A stretch of DNA of 6,699 nt, taken from an uncultured Collinsella sp. (GTDB lineage: Bacteria > Actinomycetota > Coriobacteriia > Coriobacteriales > Coriobacteriaceae). The stretch's first letter is position 1. Every line of letters begins with the position of its first letter. Below are positions 6,196-6,699 of the stretch, in pieces. The DNA is taken from contig CABUVB010000103.1 in NCBI GenBank assembly GCA_902494815.1, forward strand, positions 1 to 6,699, given 5' to 3'. The notes beneath the pieces are model-generated. The model made no database searches. It had not been told where the DNA came from and saw only the letters and a program-made list of their open reading frames with translations. Made by a program: the position numbers and the translations under genes.

Positions 6196-6639
6196 TTAAG
6201 CCTCCAGCTCAATCTTCGTGGGGTTCTGGGCAGCGTGCGGATGCTCGGCACCAGCGTAGACCTTAAGCTTGGTCATCTGGGCACGGCCGAGGGTGGACTT
6301 GGGCAGCATGCCGCGAACGGCGCGCTCGATAACCTTCTCCGGGTGCTTCTCCATAGCCTGGCGGAAGCTCTCAGCCTTGAGGCCGCCGTTGTAGCCGCTG
6401 TGGCGATAATAGGTCTTCGTGTCGGCCTTGTTACCGGTAAGCTGGACCTTATCGGCGTTGATGACGACAACGAAGTCGCCGCAGTCGCTGTTGGGCGTGA
6501 ACTGGGGCTTGTTCTTACCGCGCAGAATCATTGCGATCTGGGTGGCAAGACGGCCCAGGACAGCACCATCGGCGTCGACGAGAACCCAGTTGCGCTGGAC
6601 CTCGCCCTGCTTGGCGTAGTGAGTCGATTTCGAAATCAC
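6196..6639 (-). CDS. rplM: 50S ribosomal protein L13 (uL13), GTG start
   Basis: L13 is an early-assembly protein of the large subunit that binds 23S rRNA. The 147-residue product shows the family blocks: WVLVDADGAVLGRLATQIA near 18-36, LRGKNKPQFTP, GDFVVVINADKVQLTGNKADTKTYYRHSGY, and the AVRGMLPKSTLGR motif near 108-120. It is complete. The start is a GTG at 6639, preceded by GGAGGA at 6646-6651 with good spacing; no ATG is available in frame at this position. It forms a two-gene operon with rpsI. The promoter is outside the window, and the visible leader has a hairpin. Confidence 0.98.
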   Translation of the reverse strand: MISKSTHYAKQGEVQRNWVLVDADGAVLGRLATQIAMILRGKNKPQFTPNSDCGDFVVVINADKVQLTGNKADTKTYYRHSGYNGGLKAESFRQAMEKHPEKVIERAVRGMLPKSTLGRAQMTKLKVYAGAEHPHAAQNPTKIELEA

Positions 6640-6645
6640 TTAGAC

Positions 6646-6651
6646 TCCTCC
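6646..6651 (-). promoter_or_regulatory. Ribosome binding site deciding the GTG start of rplM
   Basis: GGAGGA lies six bases before the GTG at 6639. An ATG at 6653 just upstream is in another frame and closes after five codons, so it cannot be the L13 start. Confidence 0.75.
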
Positions 6652-6667
6652 ATGTACAGTACGTGTT

Positions 6668-6699
6668 GTTACAGAGATTCACGGGGCTCTGCAAGTAAC
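6668..6699 (-). promoter_or_regulatory. Hairpin in the rplM leader, possible L13 autoregulatory element
   Basis: In the minus-strand RNA GTTA...CAGAG pairs with CTCTG...TAAC (6696-6699 with 6668-6671, and 6687-6691 with 6672-6676), leaving a four-base bulge and a ten-base loop. L13 leaders that bind the protein are known in Firmicutes. Whether this is the same kind of element cannot be told, because the window ends exactly at the stem. Confidence 0.4.

Overview
The window is chromosomal DNA in which every gene I can support lies on the minus strand. Read in the direction of transcription, from high to low coordinates, the order is: rplM (L13), rpsI (S9), terminator, glmM (phosphoglucosamine mutase), a stand-alone glucose-family PTS IIA protein, nagB (glucosamine-6-phosphate deaminase), terminator, a roughly 400-base regulatory intergenic region, and a large regulator that runs off the left edge with 772 residues visible. 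The regulator is the only gene incomplete in the window.

The organism is probably a GC-rich Gram-positive of the phylum Actinomycetota, and Coriobacteriia such as Collinsella is my best guess. The reasons are the GC-rich coding sequence, the rplM-rpsI-glmM order that is well known in Actinobacteria, strong Shine-Dalgarno sites, and a short Bacillus-like NagB. This is inference from protein character and gene order, not from a database match.

Right part (6699-5724): a possible L13 leader hairpin, then rplM and rpsI two bases apart, closed by a strong intrinsic terminator. Middle part (5675-2768): three genes of amino-sugar and PTS metabolism. GlmM makes glucosamine-1-phosphate for cell-wall precursors, NagB returns glucosamine-6-phosphate to glycolysis, and the IIA protein is a phosphocarrier for sugar uptake. 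Together they sit around the glucosamine-6-phosphate branch point, with synthesis and breakdown side by side. nagB has its own leader with hairpins and a possible promoter.

Left part (2709-1): downstream of the nagB terminator there is a plausible sigma-70 promoter reading leftward, then a leader of about 300 bases. Promoter and leader hold several inverted and direct repeats. They are followed by the large ATPase regulator, which has Walker A and B motifs, a long helical middle and the start of an OmpR/PhoB-type (SARP-like) winged helix. Its domain order resembles MalT/LAL regulators but carries a different DNA-binding domain. This gene and its upstream repeats are the least ordinary part of the window. 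I see no CRISPR array, insertion sequence, tRNA or phage gene, and no clear evidence of a wholly new system.
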